NCBI GenBank assembly: GCA_003566475.1
Contig: PXDE01000374.1
Span: 1 to 7,833, forward strand
Source: PVC group bacterium
GTDB lineage: Bacteria > Verrucomicrobiota > Kiritimatiellia > SS1-B-03-39 > PXDE01
DNA: 7,833 bases
Direction: 5' to 3'
Made by a program: the position numbers and the translations under genes. Under the pieces are notes generated by a model. That model ran no database searches. It saw only the letters and a program-made list of their open reading frames with translations, and was not told where the DNA came from. Positions 6,708 through 7,833 of this stretch are shown here, piece after piece; position 1 is the stretch's first letter; every line of letters starts with the position of its first letter.

Positions 6708-6709
6708 CA

Positions 6710-7833
6710 TCACCCCTCCCCCCGGATCACCTTCACCTCATCCACCTTGCCCAGATCGTCGAGCATGGCGTCGATTCGGTCTCGGGAGCGGGCCAGGAGG
6801 GACTCGAGTTCGGAGCGTTTGCAGGCCTTGGGGACTGCGGAGAGATCAGGGGGCTTCAGCCCGGCCGTCTCGTCGAACAGCCGCAGCTTCTTGGCGTGAA
6901 GCTCCGACGGGAAGAACAGCTCGAACACCAGCCCGTCCAGCCACCCCTCGAACGCCTCCACCATCTCCGCCTGCGCCCCATCTACCACCTTCGCCGCCTC
7001 CGGCCCATGCAGCCAGGTCAGCATCCTGACCAATCGCTCGACCTGGGCCTGCTGGGCCGGCGTGGCCGGGGGGAGGGGGATCTGCGCCATGTAGATCGAC
7101 TTGTACCGAAGGTACCCGCCTCGGATGCGAGGGCTGAGTTGAGGGTAGTAGAATCCGACGACCGAGGAGTTCAGAATAGCTCCGATCAAAGCTGTCGCAC
7201 CGGGGATGAGAAACAGGGTGCAGTCTGGGAACAGGCCGGCTGAATCAAGTGCAAACCGCCCGTTCGGAGAGATGTCTGGATAGACGATCTTCGCTCCCGC
7301 GAACTCCTGCCAATACGCGGTGTTGTCCTGGATCTCATACCACTCATACGGGCCGGGCTTGCGACCACCATCGATGCCAGGGGTCAGCCTCTTCCTGAAC
7401 GGCTCCAGGTGCCGCCGAATGGCTGGGTACTTCCGGATGTCGATCCCCCGTCGCGTGAAGATCAGCCACAGATCCTGCGGTTCGCACCGCCACCTCTTCA
7501 CATCCCGGCCTCGGAGGAACGGTTTGAGCACGTCCTTGGACGACGGATGTTCGGCGATGAGCCGGTCGCGGGTGGCGCGATCCACCACAAAGGCCTCGTT
7601 GAAGCCGGTGAGGACTCCGCGATAGAATCGTCCCCCGACATACTCCCCCAGCGGGGTTCCGGCCTTGCGGAGCCGATCCAGCAGGCGGAGAGTGACCCCG
7701 CTCTCTAGTCGCCATCCATCCGGGGCCAGCTCCTTACGGGCCAGGCCGAACGCGTCGCGGTCGAACTGGTCCGATGACCACGGTGCGTCCGGACCGCCGA
7801 TCCACGGCTCGACCCGCTCGACGAACTCGTCGA
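6710..7833 (-). CDS. Eco57I/TaqI-class (Type IIG-like) DNA methyltransferase, C-terminal part (runs off right edge)
   Basis: 373 residues are visible, open through the right edge; the SAM-binding and NPPY catalytic motifs should lie upstream, outside the window. The visible part starts near DEFVERVEPW and contains the conserved stretch EYVGGRFYRGVLTGFNEAFV, then KDVLKPFLRGRDVKRW, typical of the TaqI-like C-terminal specificity region of Eco57I-family methylases. It continues with WYEIQDNTAYW, KIVYPDIS, ALIGAILNSS, the PRIRGGYLRYKSIYMAQIPLP segment and a helical tail with LDGLVFELFFPSELHAKKLRLF. This part reads the DNA target and sets the methylation (and possibly cleavage) specificity. It may act with the PLD-helicase at the left edge as one restriction-modification system. 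The end is TGATG against the lipoprotein start. About 85% of its last 39 codons end in G or C. Confidence 0.9.
   Translation of the reverse strand, partial: DEFVERVEPWIGGPDAPWSSDQFDRDAFGLARKELAPDGWRLESGVTLRLLDRLRKAGTPLGEYVGGRFYRGVLTGFNEAFVVDRATRDRLIAEHPSSKDVLKPFLRGRDVKRWRCEPQDLWLIFTRRGIDIRKYPAIRRHLEPFRKRLTPGIDGGRKPGPYEWYEIQDNTAYWQEFAGAKIVYPDISPNGRFALDSAGLFPDCTLFLIPGATALIGAILNSSVVGFYYPQLSPRIRGGYLRYKSIYMAQIPLPPATPAQQAQVERLVRMLTWLHGPEAAKVVDGAQAEMVEAFEGWLDGLVFELFFPSELHAKKLRLFDETAGLKPPDLSAVPKACKRSELESLLARSRDRIDAMLDDLGKVDEVKVIRGEG

Noticed and set aside
1..7833. CRISPR array, tRNA, rRNA, insertion sequence or attachment-site repeats
   Set aside because: I found no regularly spaced repeats, no RNA-gene-like segments, no transposase motifs and no obvious flanking direct repeats by eye; this does not exclude subtle att sites.

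Overview
This is a high-GC bacterial window. A cell envelope with lipoproteins is implied by a lipobox-type signal peptide with serine after the cysteine, which would suit a Gram-negative outer membrane. I cannot assign a taxon; a high-GC proteobacterium or myxobacterium-like lineage would fit, but this is inference. There are no rRNA, tRNA or CRISPR signals and no transposase. The gene content (SNF2 helicase with a PLD nuclease domain, Eco57I/TaqI-type DNA methyltransferase, PD-(D/E)XK nuclease, soluble Ser/Thr kinase) looks like a defence or accessory island.

Layout, left to right. (1) Bases 1-1296, minus strand: the first 432 residues of a PLD-like nuclease fused to an SNF2-type helicase, running off the left edge. 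(2) 1297-1762: divergent intergenic region with two short GC-rich inverted repeats and a possible 84-codon ORF whose stop overlaps the next start. (3) 1763-3855, plus strand: a stand-alone Ser/Thr protein kinase and a 397-residue protein of unknown family, joined by a 4-base ATGA overlap. (4) 3830-4579, minus strand: a 49-residue protein resembling the N-terminal helical domain of island-borne AAA ATPases, followed 6 bases later by a small PD-(D/E)XK nuclease. The nuclease gene converges on the plus-strand pair and overlaps it by 26 bp. (5) 4580-4841: apparently non-coding, possibly holding a decayed ORF. (6) 4842-6707, minus strand: a long helical-repeat (TPR-like) lipoprotein. (7) 6710-7833, minus strand: the C-terminal 373 residues of a Type IIG/Eco57I-class DNA methyltransferase, including its target-recognition region and ending in TGATG against the lipoprotein start.

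The helicase and methyltransferase lie on the same strand and are the kind of pair that forms one ATP-dependent restriction-modification system. Here about 5.4 kb of other genes lies between them. In hand counts, the two flanking genes use G/C-ending codons in about 85-90% of sampled codons, while the interior genes use about 60-80%. The simplest reading (inference) is a restriction-modification backbone that acquired a cargo cassette between its subunits. The best candidate for something undescribed is the kinase plus unknown-protein pair, possibly with the convergent nuclease and its 49-residue partner.
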